A stretch of DNA of 64,000 nucleotides from Bacteroidota bacterium (lineage in GTDB: Bacteria > Bacteroidota > Bacteroidia > Chitinophagales > Chitinophagaceae), in assembly GCA_016868775.1 (NCBI GenBank), contig VGFT01000002.1, positions 124,001 to 188,000 of the forward strand, in the 5' to 3' direction. The translations under genes and the position numbers were made by a program. Below the pieces are notes generated by a model that saw only the letters and a program-made list of their open reading frames with translations, did not search any database and was not told the DNA's origin. Shown here in pieces: positions 7,985-16,825 of this stretch. Position 1 is the stretch's first letter; every line of letters begins with the position of its first letter.

Positions 7985-8872
7985 ATGAAAGTATTGGTAA
8001 CAGGTATGAACGGCTTTATTGGCCAGCATTGGTTAAGGGCCCTTGTTGCCTCCGGCGCAACGGTCGTAGCTACCGGAAAAGGCCCGCAGCGATTTCCCTT
8101 CGTAGAAAATACGCGTTACTGCGATTTGGATATCACTGATGCCGAAGCGGTAAACGCGTTGTTGGCCACTGAGCAACCCACGGCGATCTTACACGCTGCG
8201 GCGATCAGCAAGCCGGATGTTTGTGAGCAGGATCACCCATTGGCCGATCGGGTTAACCGAGCGGGAACACAACACCTGTTGTCTGCGGCAGCGGCACTGG
8301 GTTCTTATTTCTGTTTTTTGTCAACCGATTTTGTTTTCGATGGCAGGAAGGGGATGTATGTGGAAACGGATTTACCTTGTCCGGTCAATTACTATGGACA
8401 CACCAAGTGGCAGGCTGAACAACTTGTACAGCAGTATCCAAAGGGTTGGAGCATCGTGCGTACGGTGACCGTATACGGGCAGCCTGTAGCTGGACGCCCC
8501 AATATTCTCAGTACGGTCGTGGATAAACTTAAGCGGGGTGAGACGTATTCTGTTTTTGATGATCAGATACGTACCCCCACGTATGCGGGCGATTTGGCCT
8601 CGGGTGTGGCAACTTTGATTCGGGGATCGCATAATGGTATTTTTCACTTAAGTGGAGAGGAGGTGCTTACGCCTTATGAGATGGCGATTCGCACGGCCAC
8701 GTATTTGGGACTGGAAGCTTCCTTGCTAACGCGCGTATCGGCAGAGACACTGCAACAGCCAGCCAAGCGTCCGATGCGGACCGGATTTGTAATCGAAAAA
8801 GCAAAAAAGGCAATTGGTTTTAACCCTTGTTCGTTTGACGACGGATTGCAGCTGTGCTTTCCAAAGCCTTAG
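7985..8872 (+). CDS. SDR family sugar-nucleotide reductase, RmlD-like
   Basis: 295 residues of the extended short-chain dehydrogenase type. The N-terminus MKVLVTGMNGFIGQHW carries the GxxGxxG NAD(P) motif; the catalytic YxxxK is YYGHTK after CFLSTDFVFDG; the domain order matches dTDP-4-dehydrorhamnose reductase (RmlD). The ATG at 7985 is supported by the fold start and by a promoter just upstream. No other dTDP-rhamnose genes (rmlA, B, C) are nearby, so a true RmlD role is uncertain and related sugar or quinone-linked SDRs are possible. It converges on the arginase-family gene with a four-base overlap. Confidence 0.82.
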   Translation: MKVLVTGMNGFIGQHWLRALVASGATVVATGKGPQRFPFVENTRYCDLDITDAEAVNALLATEQPTAILHAAAISKPDVCEQDHPLADRVNRAGTQHLLSAAAALGSYFCFLSTDFVFDGRKGMYVETDLPCPVNYYGHTKWQAEQLVQQYPKGWSIVRTVTVYGQPVAGRPNILSTVVDKLKRGETYSVFDDQIRTPTYAGDLASGVATLIRGSHNGIFHLSGEEVLTPYEMAIRTATYLGLEASLLTRVSAETLQQPAKRPMRTGFVIEKAKKAIGFNPCSFDDGLQLCFPKP

Positions 8873-9816
8873 TTCATCATCAATATGTTTACGGATCGCT
8901 GCAGGATGTTGAACGCGATCTCAGCCATCAGGTTTTCCCGATCCAGCGTGGGATTTACCTCCGTAATCTCGAGGCAACAGATCTTATGGTTCATCATGAA
9001 TTTACTGATCAGGTCCTCTGCTTCCCGTTCTTTGAGTCCGTGGGACACCGGAGTGCCGGTCCCCCTCGAAATGGAAGCATCCAAACTGTCTACGTCAAAG
9101 GATACATAGATGTCAGTGCAGTCGGAAAGATATCGAAGGGACGAACGCACGATGTTTTCAACTCCTTTGTTCCGGATCTCCTTGATGCTGATAACTTTGA
9201 TGCCGTGTTGCTCGATTAGGTATCGCTCCTCCTTTTCATAGTCGCGCAGCCCGATGAAGATCACGTCCTCTGCCTTGATCTTCGGATGGATCTTCCCGAT
9301 TTTTTTTAAGTTTTCCCAGTATTTCAAGGTCTGCGCATCTGGCTCATGCGAGGCGCAATCCGGGTTGTCGAGGCCCAGCGAGATGGCCATAGGCATCCCG
9401 TGGAGGTTGCCCGATGGGGTAGTATAGGGTGTATGCAAGTCGGCATGTGCATCGATCCAGATAACTCCCAATTTGCCCTTGGGTTTGGCCATCCGCAACC
9501 CGGCGATGGTGGCTCCGGCCGTACTATGATCGCCACTGATCACTAACGGGAAAAACTGGTTCTTGAGGGTATCCGCTACTGCCCGGGAAACCCGGTCGTA
9601 AAGGGTGTTCAGTCCTTTGATGCGTTTGGCGTAGGGGGAATCAATCGGCTCGTAAAGCAAACGGTTCTCCGTCTCCACGCGCTCGGAGGGGAAATGAACA
9701 AAAAAATTACTCATAAAATCCAGGGCTGCGATCCGAATGGCCTCAATACCCAAACTCGCCCCCCGGGTACCCGCACCAATTTCGGAGGGTACCTCGATCA
9801 ACTTGATGTTTCGCAT
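8869..9816 (-). CDS. Arginase/agmatinase/formimidoglutamase family hydrolase, arginase-like
   Basis: 315 residues of the ureohydrolase fold. Binuclear Mn ligands are visible: the His of SGDHSTAG, the cluster DAHADLH, and the pair in SFDVDSLD. The phrase SRGTGTPVSHGL and the N-terminal GAGTRGASLGIEAIR are closest to arginase (arginine to ornithine and urea). The start at 9816 has TACCTTTA five bases upstream on the minus strand, so a near-leaderless mRNA is likely. Agmatinase or formimidoglutamase activity cannot be ruled out from sequence alone; the bifunctional FtcD encoded at 59193 would make a formimidoglutamase unnecessary. Confidence 0.87.
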   Translation of the reverse strand: MRNIKLIEVPSEIGAGTRGASLGIEAIRIAALDFMSNFFVHFPSERVETENRLLYEPIDSPYAKRIKGLNTLYDRVSRAVADTLKNQFFPLVISGDHSTAGATIAGLRMAKPKGKLGVIWIDAHADLHTPYTTPSGNLHGMPMAISLGLDNPDCASHEPDAQTLKYWENLKKIGKIHPKIKAEDVIFIGLRDYEKEERYLIEQHGIKVISIKEIRNKGVENIVRSSLRYLSDCTDIYVSFDVDSLDASISRGTGTPVSHGLKEREAEDLISKFMMNHKICCLEITEVNPTLDRENLMAEIAFNILQRSVNILMMN

Positions 9817-9821
9817 GCACC

Positions 9822-9829
9822 TAAAGGTA
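9822..9829 (-). promoter_or_regulatory. -7 promoter element of the arginase-family gene
   Basis: TACCTTTA on the minus strand, one base off TAnnTTTG, with five bases between it and the ATG at 9816. Confidence 0.55.
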
Positions 9830-9843
9830 CGTATTCGTTTTTT

Positions 9844-9857
9844 CGAACAGCTGTTCG
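9844..9857. promoter_or_regulatory. Perfect 14-base palindrome upstream of the arginase-family gene
   Basis: CGAACAGCTGTTCG is a perfect inverted repeat that covers the expected -33 region of the arginase promoter. It could be an operator, for example for an arginine-responsive regulator, but a few perfect 14-mers are expected by chance in 64 kb. Confidence 0.3.
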
Positions 9858-10010
9858 GGGATCGGGCAGTTTTGGGGTGGCAGGTCGGGCCTTCATTTTA
9901 GGCTCGAATTTTATCCCCATGATTGTTAATAAATGATTGAATCCCAGTCGATAGTTCGTGCCCAATCCCTCACTATATTCGCCGTCGGAATAGATGTAAA
10001 ATTCAACGTA

Positions 10011-13000
10011 GTGCGGTTAAAAACATTAGAGATTAAGGGGTTTAAGAGCTTCCCGGATAAAACGGTCGTTCAATTTGACGAAAATGTAACGGGTATCGTG
10101 GGTCCAAACGGTTGTGGGAAATCCAATATCGTAGACAGCATTCGCTGGGTGATCGGGGAGCAAAAGATCAGTCAGCTTCGGTCTGAAAACCTGGAAAGTT
10201 TGGTATTTAACGGATCCAAGACACGTAGTTCAAGCGGGCTGGCAGAGGTAAGCCTGACCTTCGAGAATACCCGAAACCTCCTGCCAACGGAATTCAATAC
10301 GGTCACCATCACCCGCCGTTTTTACAAGAGTGGCGAAAGTGAGTACCGACTCAACGATGTGCAGTGTCGTCTCAAAGACATACAAAATCTTTTCTTGGAT
10401 ACGGGTATCAGTACCGATAGCTATGCGATCATTGCACTGGATATGGTCGATGACCTCATCAAGGACAAAGACAACAGCCGTCGCAAAATGCTGGAGCAAG
10501 CCGCCGGCATCTCCATCTACAAGACACGCAAAAAAGAAGCCCGCAACAAATTGGAGGCAACCGAGCAAGACTTGGCTCGGATTGAGGATCTGATTTTTGA
10601 GATCAACAACCAGCTGAAAGCGCTCGAAAACCAAGCCAAAAAGGCGGAGAAATATCACGAAATAAAAAAAGAATACAGAGAGGCCAGCATCGAATTGGCT
10701 AAAGCCTCCTTGGAAGGATTCAATCTGTCTTACCAAGAGTTGACCCAGCAACAGCAAACGGAAACCGACCGGAAACTGGCGATCGAAGCGGCCATTGGCA
10801 CGCAAGAGGCGGAGCTGGAAAAAGAAAAATTGACCCTCGTGGAAGAGGAGCGCCAGCTGCAGCAATTGCAGCAGGCATTCAACGAGCAAATCCAACACCT
10901 GCGTACCCTTGAGTCAGAAAGAAATTTAGCCCAGCAGCGCCTGGAGCACCTGAGAGAGAAACAGGCGAGCCTGACCGAATTTTTACAAAAGGCAGGGGGA
11001 CAAGTAGCCGGTCTTCAAGAGAGCATCTCTTTTTCGCAGCAGCAAATTGCTGAAGAGGAAAAAGTACTTTCCAACCTGGAAGAGCAGTTAAAAGCACGTA
11101 GCGAGGCAGTGGAGCAGCTCCGTCAATCGCTTGCATCCAAGCGGTTCGATTGGGAACAAGCTCGAACCACCCACCAAGACCTACAGCGGCAGCAATTCGA
11201 AGCAGAGAAACAAGTAGCGGTGGCCGATACTTCGATCCAAAACCTGCAACGCACCATTCAGCAAATGGATACGGAACGGACGCAGCGCCAACAGGAAGAA
11301 CAACAACTTACCCAGCAACACCAGCAAGCAGAAAAAGAACTGGCGATCAAAAAAGTTGACCTGGACCAACTCCAGCAACATCAAGAAAATACCAAGGAAC
11401 AGATCCTTCAGTCGCAAGCCGTATTGGAGGGATTGCGCAACCAACTGGCCGATGAATCCCGAAAGCTGGATGCCAAACGCAACGAATACGACCTGCTCAA
11501 GAGCATGATCGACTCCATGGAAGGGTATCCGGAATCCGTAAAGTTCTTGCATAACAATCCGGCCTGGAATCCACATGCGCCCATTCTTTCGGATGTGCTC
11601 TATGTGCGCGAAGATTACCGCACTGCCTTGGAGAATGTACTGGAGCCTTTTCTTAGTTATTATGTGGTGGATGATCTGGCAACCGGACTAGAGGCCGTTC
11701 AACTACTCGATGCCAATCGAAAAGGAAAAGCGAATTTCTTTTTGCTGGACAAATTAGCACAACTGCCCGCCGGTGCATCCAGTGATTCCGCTTTCCCCGG
11801 TTTGGTTTCGGCCCTTCAAGTAATCGAGGTCGATTCCAAATACCAAAAGCTTGCCGAACACCTGCTGGGTCATGTATCCATTGCAGAATCCGAAGCCGCC
11901 CTCGAACAAGCCGATGCGCCCGTAGTGATCGAAAAGTCCGGTAAATACGTGCGTGGGCGCTATTCCCTTACCGGTGGCAGCGTGGGGATGATCGAAGGCA
12001 AAAAGATCGGTAGGGCAAAAAATTTAGAAAAATTAAAACAAGAGATCGATGCCCAAGACCGCATCGTGGAGGAGCTGCGTGCCCAGATGCAATCCAAGCA
12101 CAATGAGGTGATCGCATTCAATGAGAACTTGCGAGAAGTTGCTCTAAGAGAGGCCGAACGCGCGATTCAGACGCTCACCAATGAGTCCTTCGCGTTACGC
12201 AACAAGCTGGAGAATTTACAGGCCATGCAACAATCCAGTGCCAGCCGCCTGGAAGATCTGCAGAATCAATTGATCCAAACGCAATCCAGTGTCTCCGGCG
12301 TACGGGTGCAGCTGAATCAGCTGGGCGAACAAATCCAGGTTCACCTATCCAAACTACAAGCAGCCGAACAGGCATATAAAGAAGAAGAGAACCGGTTTTC
12401 TCAAGCACAGGCCGATTACAATGATTTTAACTTGCTGCTTACCCGTCAACAGAGTAAGATCGCCGGTTTCAAACAGGAACTCGATTTTCGAAACAACCAG
12501 TGGAACGATCTCAATGAGCAGATCCAAAGCAACCAAGCGCAGTTGACGGATACGAACCAGTCCGTTGAACAGATCGGCAACAGCTTGCTGGAAATGGAGC
12601 AGAACCTGACCCAGCAATTGCACAATAAGGAAAAAGCAGAGAAGAAACTTAACGAAACCGATCAGGCCTACTACAAGCACCGCAATGAGGTGCAGGAAAA
12701 AGAAAGCGCCATCCGTCATCAGGTCAAGGAACGGGAACAAACTGATTTTTTGCTTACAGCCATCAAGGATAAGTTAACGGAGCTGAAGCTTCAACTGGCG
12801 GGCATGAAAGAACGACTGGATGTTGAATTCAAAATCCAGCTCGATGACATCCTTGGCCAGGCTCGGACCAGTGAGGTTGCTTTAGAAGAATTACAGGAGA
12901 AGACTGACCGGATGCGCAAGCGCTTGGAGAATCTCGGCGAAGTGAATCCGATGGCGGTGGAGGCTTTCCAGGAAATGAAGAAACGATACGATTTTATCGT

Positions 13001-13547
13001 GGAACAAAAGACCGATCTGGTCGATGCCAAGGAAAGTTTATTAAAGACCATCGAGGAAGTAGAGGCTACTGCCAATCAAAAGTTTCTGGAGACCTTCCAC
13101 CTCGTCCGGGAGAATTTCCAAAAAGTATTCAAGACCCTTTTCACTGAGGATGATCTGTGCGACTTGATTCTGGAGAATCCGGAAGACCTGGCCGAAACGG
13201 GCATTGACGTGATCGCCAAACCCAAAGGCAAACGCCCCAGTTCCTTAACCCAACTCAGTGGGGGAGAACGTACCCTTACGGCAACCGCCCTGCTCTTTGC
13301 GATCTACCTGATCAAACCGGCTCCGTTCTGTATTTTGGATGAAGTCGATGCACCGCTCGACGATGCCAACGTCAGCAAATTCACCAATATGATCCGACAA
13401 TTCAGCGATAACTCTCAATTCATCATCGTTACGCATAATAAGATGACCATGAGTGCAGTTGATGTGATCTATGGAGTGACGATGCAGGAGCCCGGTGTGA
13501 GCAAATTGGTCAGTGTAGACTTTCGGAGCCTGCAATCGGCCAATTAA
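10011..13547 (+). CDS. smc: Chromosome segregation protein SMC
   Basis: 1178 residues, the usual SMC length. It organises the chromosome as the ATPase of a condensin-type complex. Walker A GPNGCGKS is at residues 31-38; two long Gln/Glu-rich coiled-coil arms flank a hinge around residues 505-650; the C-terminal head has LSGGERTLTATAL (ABC signature) and FCILDEVDAPLDDANV (Walker B). The start is the GTG at 10011, giving (M)RLKTLEIKGFKSF, the conserved opening of the family; the ATG at 9933 would add 26 residues unlike any SMC. The arms have unusually many Gln codons, hence several long opposite-strand open frames that are not genes. Confidence 0.97.
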   Translation: MRLKTLEIKGFKSFPDKTVVQFDENVTGIVGPNGCGKSNIVDSIRWVIGEQKISQLRSENLESLVFNGSKTRSSSGLAEVSLTFENTRNLLPTEFNTVTITRRFYKSGESEYRLNDVQCRLKDIQNLFLDTGISTDSYAIIALDMVDDLIKDKDNSRRKMLEQAAGISIYKTRKKEARNKLEATEQDLARIEDLIFEINNQLKALENQAKKAEKYHEIKKEYREASIELAKASLEGFNLSYQELTQQQQTETDRKLAIEAAIGTQEAELEKEKLTLVEEERQLQQLQQAFNEQIQHLRTLESERNLAQQRLEHLREKQASLTEFLQKAGGQVAGLQESISFSQQQIAEEEKVLSNLEEQLKARSEAVEQLRQSLASKRFDWEQARTTHQDLQRQQFEAEKQVAVADTSIQNLQRTIQQMDTERTQRQQEEQQLTQQHQQAEKELAIKKVDLDQLQQHQENTKEQILQSQAVLEGLRNQLADESRKLDAKRNEYDLLKSMIDSMEGYPESVKFLHNNPAWNPHAPILSDVLYVREDYRTALENVLEPFLSYYVVDDLATGLEAVQLLDANRKGKANFFLLDKLAQLPAGASSDSAFPGLVSALQVIEVDSKYQKLAEHLLGHVSIAESEAALEQADAPVVIEKSGKYVRGRYSLTGGSVGMIEGKKIGRAKNLEKLKQEIDAQDRIVEELRAQMQSKHNEVIAFNENLREVALREAERAIQTLTNESFALRNKLENLQAMQQSSASRLEDLQNQLIQTQSSVSGVRVQLNQLGEQIQVHLSKLQAAEQAYKEEENRFSQAQADYNDFNLLLTRQQSKIAGFKQELDFRNNQWNDLNEQIQSNQAQLTDTNQSVEQIGNSLLEMEQNLTQQLHNKEKAEKKLNETDQAYYKHRNEVQEKESAIRHQVKEREQTDFLLTAIKDKLTELKLQLAGMKERLDVEFKIQLDDILGQARTSEVALEELQEKTDRMRKRLENLGEVNPMAVEAFQEMKKRYDFIVEQKTDLVDAKESLLKTIEEVEATANQKFLETFHLVRENFQKVFKTLFTEDDLCDLILENPEDLAETGIDVIAKPKGKRPSSLTQLSGGERTLTATALLFAIYLIKPAPFCILDEVDAPLDDANVSKFTNMIRQFSDNSQFIIVTHNKMTMSAVDVIYGVTMQEPGVSKLVSVDFRSLQSAN

Positions 13548-13559
13548 GGTCGGTTTGTT

Positions 13560-14588
13560 TTATGGCCAGTTCAGTCTGGCGATTCGTCCATTAGCCCCAG
13601 CCAGGTAAATGCTGTTTCCTTTCTTGGACCGGACACACACATGATATCCATTAGTACTAATGGATCGCCAATCCATTCCGCCATTTTCACTCACGTCCAC
13701 ACCACTGGTGCCGCAGGCAACTAAGCGCGCGTGATCCATCCACAGAACCCCGCTTCGGTATCCATGGGGCCCCCGGTTGGGAAGTTTCCAGGTAATTCCT
13801 CCGTCTAAGCTGAGGGCACAGACCGCACTGTCCTTTTTATCCGCCGCAAAATCTCCCCCTACCACCATGATCTGTTGGGCTCGTTTATTTTTATTTTTTT
13901 GATAAGTAGCAATGGCATTGGCACCGGTTGATTCAAGGCCCTGAACCAGTGGTAATCGAATCGAACGGTCTCGAATAAACACCCTTGAATGGGTACCGCC
14001 ACTTACAAAAATTGCTTCATCCCGACGCACAGAAGCAATGTTCGATCCGCTCGCGGCAAAGCAGGCCTCTCCTTCATTGGCCTGGGGGCGGTTTTTTGTG
14101 GGGACCTCCCGCCAGGACTTGCCTCCATCAAAACTTCGGAGAATTAAAAATCGTCCGTCTATGGGATCACCGACGATCATACCCGCCCGATCGTTCCAAA
14201 AGAACATCGCATCCATGAAAATAATTTTATCCTCGTTCTTGTAAACAACCAACCAATTTTTTCCTTTGTCGGTTGTGCGTAAAATATAACCCGGACTGCC
14301 TACGCCCATCACCACTGCCGTGCTCTCATCAAATGCCTCGATGTCTCGGAAATCAATCTTTTCAAATCCGGGTATCTGCTTCCAACTCCAACTACTTCCT
14401 CCATCCGTGGAAATACCTACCTGTCCATTGCTCCCGCTCGCCCATACGATCCGATCGCTGACCACGGATAGTCCCCTTATCTGCGCCTTCGTACCACTAT
14501 TCATTTCAATTATTTCCTGGCCCCACGTGTCACTCATGAACATCAGGCATACGAAAACAGCGCGGAATGCGTTCTTGAATGTAAACAT
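13560..14588 (-). CDS. Secreted YCF48-like beta-propeller protein
   Basis: 342 residues with an N-terminal signal peptide (FRAVFVCLMFMSDTWGQ). Repeated motifs such as GISTDGGSSW, LRTTDKGKNW, LRSFDGGKSW and ALSLDGGITW are the hallmark of BNR/YCF48 propeller blades, as in photosystem II assembly factor HCF136 relatives and sialidase-type propellers. No catalytic residues can be assigned. Bacteroidota proteins of this type are often named oxidoreductase without evidence. The ATG at 14588 is chosen as the first Met before the signal peptide. It diverges from the lipoprotein gene at 14655 and converges on smc. Confidence 0.8.
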   Translation of the reverse strand: MFTFKNAFRAVFVCLMFMSDTWGQEIIEMNSGTKAQIRGLSVVSDRIVWASGSNGQVGISTDGGSSWSWKQIPGFEKIDFRDIEAFDESTAVVMGVGSPGYILRTTDKGKNWLVVYKNEDKIIFMDAMFFWNDRAGMIVGDPIDGRFLILRSFDGGKSWREVPTKNRPQANEGEACFAASGSNIASVRRDEAIFVSGGTHSRVFIRDRSIRLPLVQGLESTGANAIATYQKNKNKRAQQIMVVGGDFAADKKDSAVCALSLDGGITWKLPNRGPHGYRSGVLWMDHARLVACGTSGVDVSENGGMDWRSISTNGYHVCVRSKKGNSIYLAGANGRIARLNWP

Positions 14589-14628
14589 GGTATAAAAATA
14601 AGAACGGATCCGGGTTTCCGCTTTTCTA

Positions 14629-14636
14629 TACCTTTG
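14629..14636 (+). promoter_or_regulatory. -7 promoter element of the three-repeat lipoprotein gene
   Basis: TACCTTTG, an exact TAnnTTTG match, 18 bases before the ATG at 14655. No good -33 element was seen. Confidence 0.6.
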
Positions 14637-14654
14637 AAGCATAATAATCGCATT

Positions 14655-16340
14655 ATGGTACGATCCTTCTCCCTGTTAGCTCTCAGTAGCCTCATCCTTT
14701 TCCTTTCCTGCCAAAAAGAGACCAGTTACGAAGGAGACAACACGCCGGCCGAAGGATCGCTGAGAAGCGATGTAAACGGCGATTGTACACCCAAGACCGT
14801 TAACGGCACCTACACCGCGGGTACTGCGCTGGTATCCTCCGTAAACACCATCACTTGCGAAGTGAACGTGACCAAAAAAGGTCCCTACCTGATCGTTACC
14901 GATACCATCAATGGATATTATTTCAGTGGCACCGGTACCTTCACCAGTATCGGAAGCAACACTGTTACGCTTCGCGGGAATGGCACACCTTTTTCCGCCG
15001 GGGTGAATAATTTTATCGTCAGTTTCGATAGTACTTTTTGTGACATCCAAGTAACCGTCCAGGGAAGTGGCGGCGGTGGGGGTGGTGGAAACGCAGCTTT
15101 TACCTTGGTTGCCGGGGGAACACCCAGCAATTGTGCCTCTGCTGTAGTGAATGGCACGTATACGCAGAATGCTGCCCTGACGGCCGGCAATACCGTAAAT
15201 GTAACCGTCAACGTCACCACCATCGGTGCCTATACGCTTACGGCCAGTGGTGGGGGAATGACCTTTACGCGTACCGGCACGTTTACCACCACCGGCAATC
15301 AAACCGTTGTGCTGACCGGTTCAGGTACCCCCAGCACTTCGGGAGCTAACACCATCACCTTTACAGCGCCTAATGCCTCGTGCAGTTTTACTGTAACCGT
15401 AGCCCCGGCCGGAGGCGGTGCAGCAGTTGGAACCTTGGCTGGCGCACCCAATGCCTGCGCGCCCATAACGGTTAACGGTTTTTATGTGGAGTCGACCGCC
15501 ACGGGAACAACCAATACCATCGGTGTAACGGTGAACATCACCACCGCAGGCACCTATAACATTACAACCAATACGGTAAATGGACTCAGCTTCAGTTCCA
15601 GCGGTAGCCTAAGCGTGGGCAACAATCAGGTGGTAAACCTGAATGCCTCCGGTACGCCAACGACCGCCGGCAACCAAACCTTTACCGTCACTTTCGGAAG
15701 CAGCACCTGCACCTTCACCGTTCAAGTACTGCCCAACGATTATTTCCCCCGCAGCGTCGGAAGCAACTGGAGTTACGAGATCAACGATGCCGCCAATGAT
15801 TCGCTTTATCGGGTGGTCAACCCCAATACCATTACCGCACTGGGAAGCACCTTTCAGATTTTCCAGGCCAACGACGGAACAGGACTCGACTCCTCCGGTT
15901 ATTATCGTCGGAGCGGCGGAGATTATTTTGAATGGTTCGATGCCGGCGGATACCTGGGTTATGATGCGCCGGTGTGGGGACAATACATTATGGTCAAAGA
16001 CAACGTTGCGGCCAACACGGTTTGGAAATCGAACGGTTTTGCCGGCAGCGCTCAAGGAAATAATTTCAATGTTCGTTTCAGCTATAAGATCCTGCAAAAG
16101 GACGTTCCCATTATCGTAACCGCTTCGGTTGGCAGCACCACGTATTCCAACGTCATCGTCGTAGAAGAACGGTTGGAGCTGGAAGTCACCCCCGGAGTTT
16201 GGCAAGACATTACCGGAACGATCGACTTTTTTGGGAAGGCATATTACGCCCGCGGGATCGGACTCATTCTCTACGAAGCCCTCAACGCCGCGGGGGTGGT
16301 GCAGGATAAGCAGGAACTCCGTCGATTCCGAATTCTTTAG
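14655..16340 (+). CDS. Surface lipoprotein with three Cys-bracketed Thr/Asn-rich repeats
   Basis: 561 residues, function not recognised. The lipoprotein signal ends at Cys19 (LILFLSC). Three degenerate repeats of about 92 residues follow, at roughly 44-136, 159-249 and 267-358. Each opens with C-x(4-6)-NGxY, contains a G(T/S)(F/L) strand and a GTP-x(3)-G turn, and ends with a second Cys (pairs C44/C129, C159/C242, C267/C351), suggesting one disulfide per Ig-like beta-sandwich. A poly-Gly linker lies near 138-144. The remaining 200 residues begin DYFPRSVGSNWSYEI and form a separate C-terminal domain. It is probably an outer-membrane-exposed adhesin-like protein. Confidence 0.8.
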   Translation: MVRSFSLLALSSLILFLSCQKETSYEGDNTPAEGSLRSDVNGDCTPKTVNGTYTAGTALVSSVNTITCEVNVTKKGPYLIVTDTINGYYFSGTGTFTSIGSNTVTLRGNGTPFSAGVNNFIVSFDSTFCDIQVTVQGSGGGGGGGNAAFTLVAGGTPSNCASAVVNGTYTQNAALTAGNTVNVTVNVTTIGAYTLTASGGGMTFTRTGTFTTTGNQTVVLTGSGTPSTSGANTITFTAPNASCSFTVTVAPAGGGAAVGTLAGAPNACAPITVNGFYVESTATGTTNTIGVTVNITTAGTYNITTNTVNGLSFSSSGSLSVGNNQVVNLNASGTPTTAGNQTFTVTFGSSTCTFTVQVLPNDYFPRSVGSNWSYEINDAANDSLYRVVNPNTITALGSTFQIFQANDGTGLDSSGYYRRSGGDYFEWFDAGGYLGYDAPVWGQYIMVKDNVAANTVWKSNGFAGSAQGNNFNVRFSYKILQKDVPIIVTASVGSTTYSNVIVVEERLELEVTPGVWQDITGTIDFFGKAYYARGIGLILYEALNAAGVVQDKQELRRFRIL

Positions 16341-16651
16341 TCATCGTCCTCCTCTCCGTCCTCCGATCGCAAATACGCATCCTCGTAACTGCAAAAACAA
16401 TACAGCCATTGCTGTACCTGATCGTCCGACAAGCACTCGATGACCTCTTGTAGCGGATCGGTGCGCAATCGCCATTCCAACTCGAGCGGTATTCCGTATC
16501 GCTGCAGCAGCAATCCGCGGTCGGTTTGCATCATGATCAGCAATAATTGGATCGGACCTTGCTCGTATTCGCGGACCAGATAATACCTCCCCGGTTCCAT
16601 CAATCCATAGTTGTCCATATAGCCAGCTTCTGGAACAAATCTCTTGCCCAT
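16337..16651 (-). CDS. Small acidic protein of unknown function
   Basis: 104 residues, not recognised. It starts MGKRFVPEAGYMDNYG, has a hydrophobic stretch PIQLLLIMMQTD, several Trp/Tyr/Cys residues (QQWLYCFCSYEDAY) and ends in a run of acidic residues. No signal peptide is seen, so it is probably cytosolic. It is preferred over the overlapping 112-residue frame at 16341-16679 because its composition is protein-like, with a Glu/Asp-rich tail rather than Arg-rich low-complexity sequence. Its stop overlaps the end of the lipoprotein gene by four bases in convergent orientation. Confidence 0.6.
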   Translation of the reverse strand: MGKRFVPEAGYMDNYGLMEPGRYYLVREYEQGPIQLLLIMMQTDRGLLLQRYGIPLELEWRLRTDPLQEVIECLSDDQVQQWLYCFCSYEDAYLRSEDGEEDDD

Positions 16652-16760
16652 GCAACGGCTGACCTCCGTTCTCAGTCATTTACTCGAATGACAGAAAAAA
16701 GCGGTTTCTTTTTCCCCAGTTGTGCATAAATCTGCGCAAGGATAGGCCCCTTCCCCTTGG

Positions 16761-16768
16761 TATATTTG
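16761..16768 (+). promoter_or_regulatory. -7 promoter element upstream of parE
   Basis: TATATTTG, an exact TAnnTTTG match, 57 bases before the parE ATG. No -33 partner at 19 bases is evident. Confidence 0.55.
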
Positions 16769-16825
16769 TCCGCTTGCTATAACCTGAGCCCTTGCGCCGG
16801 TTAACCTGCTGAATATCACAAACCT

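Noticed and set aside
10230-10898. A 222-codon open frame on the minus strand, Leu/Phe-rich
   Set aside because: It lies wholly inside smc. It arises from the Gln/Glu-rich coiled coil read backwards and resembles no family.
16341-16679. 112-codon frame overlapping the small acidic gene
   Set aside because: Arg-rich low-complexity translation; the overlapping 104-codon frame is more protein-like.
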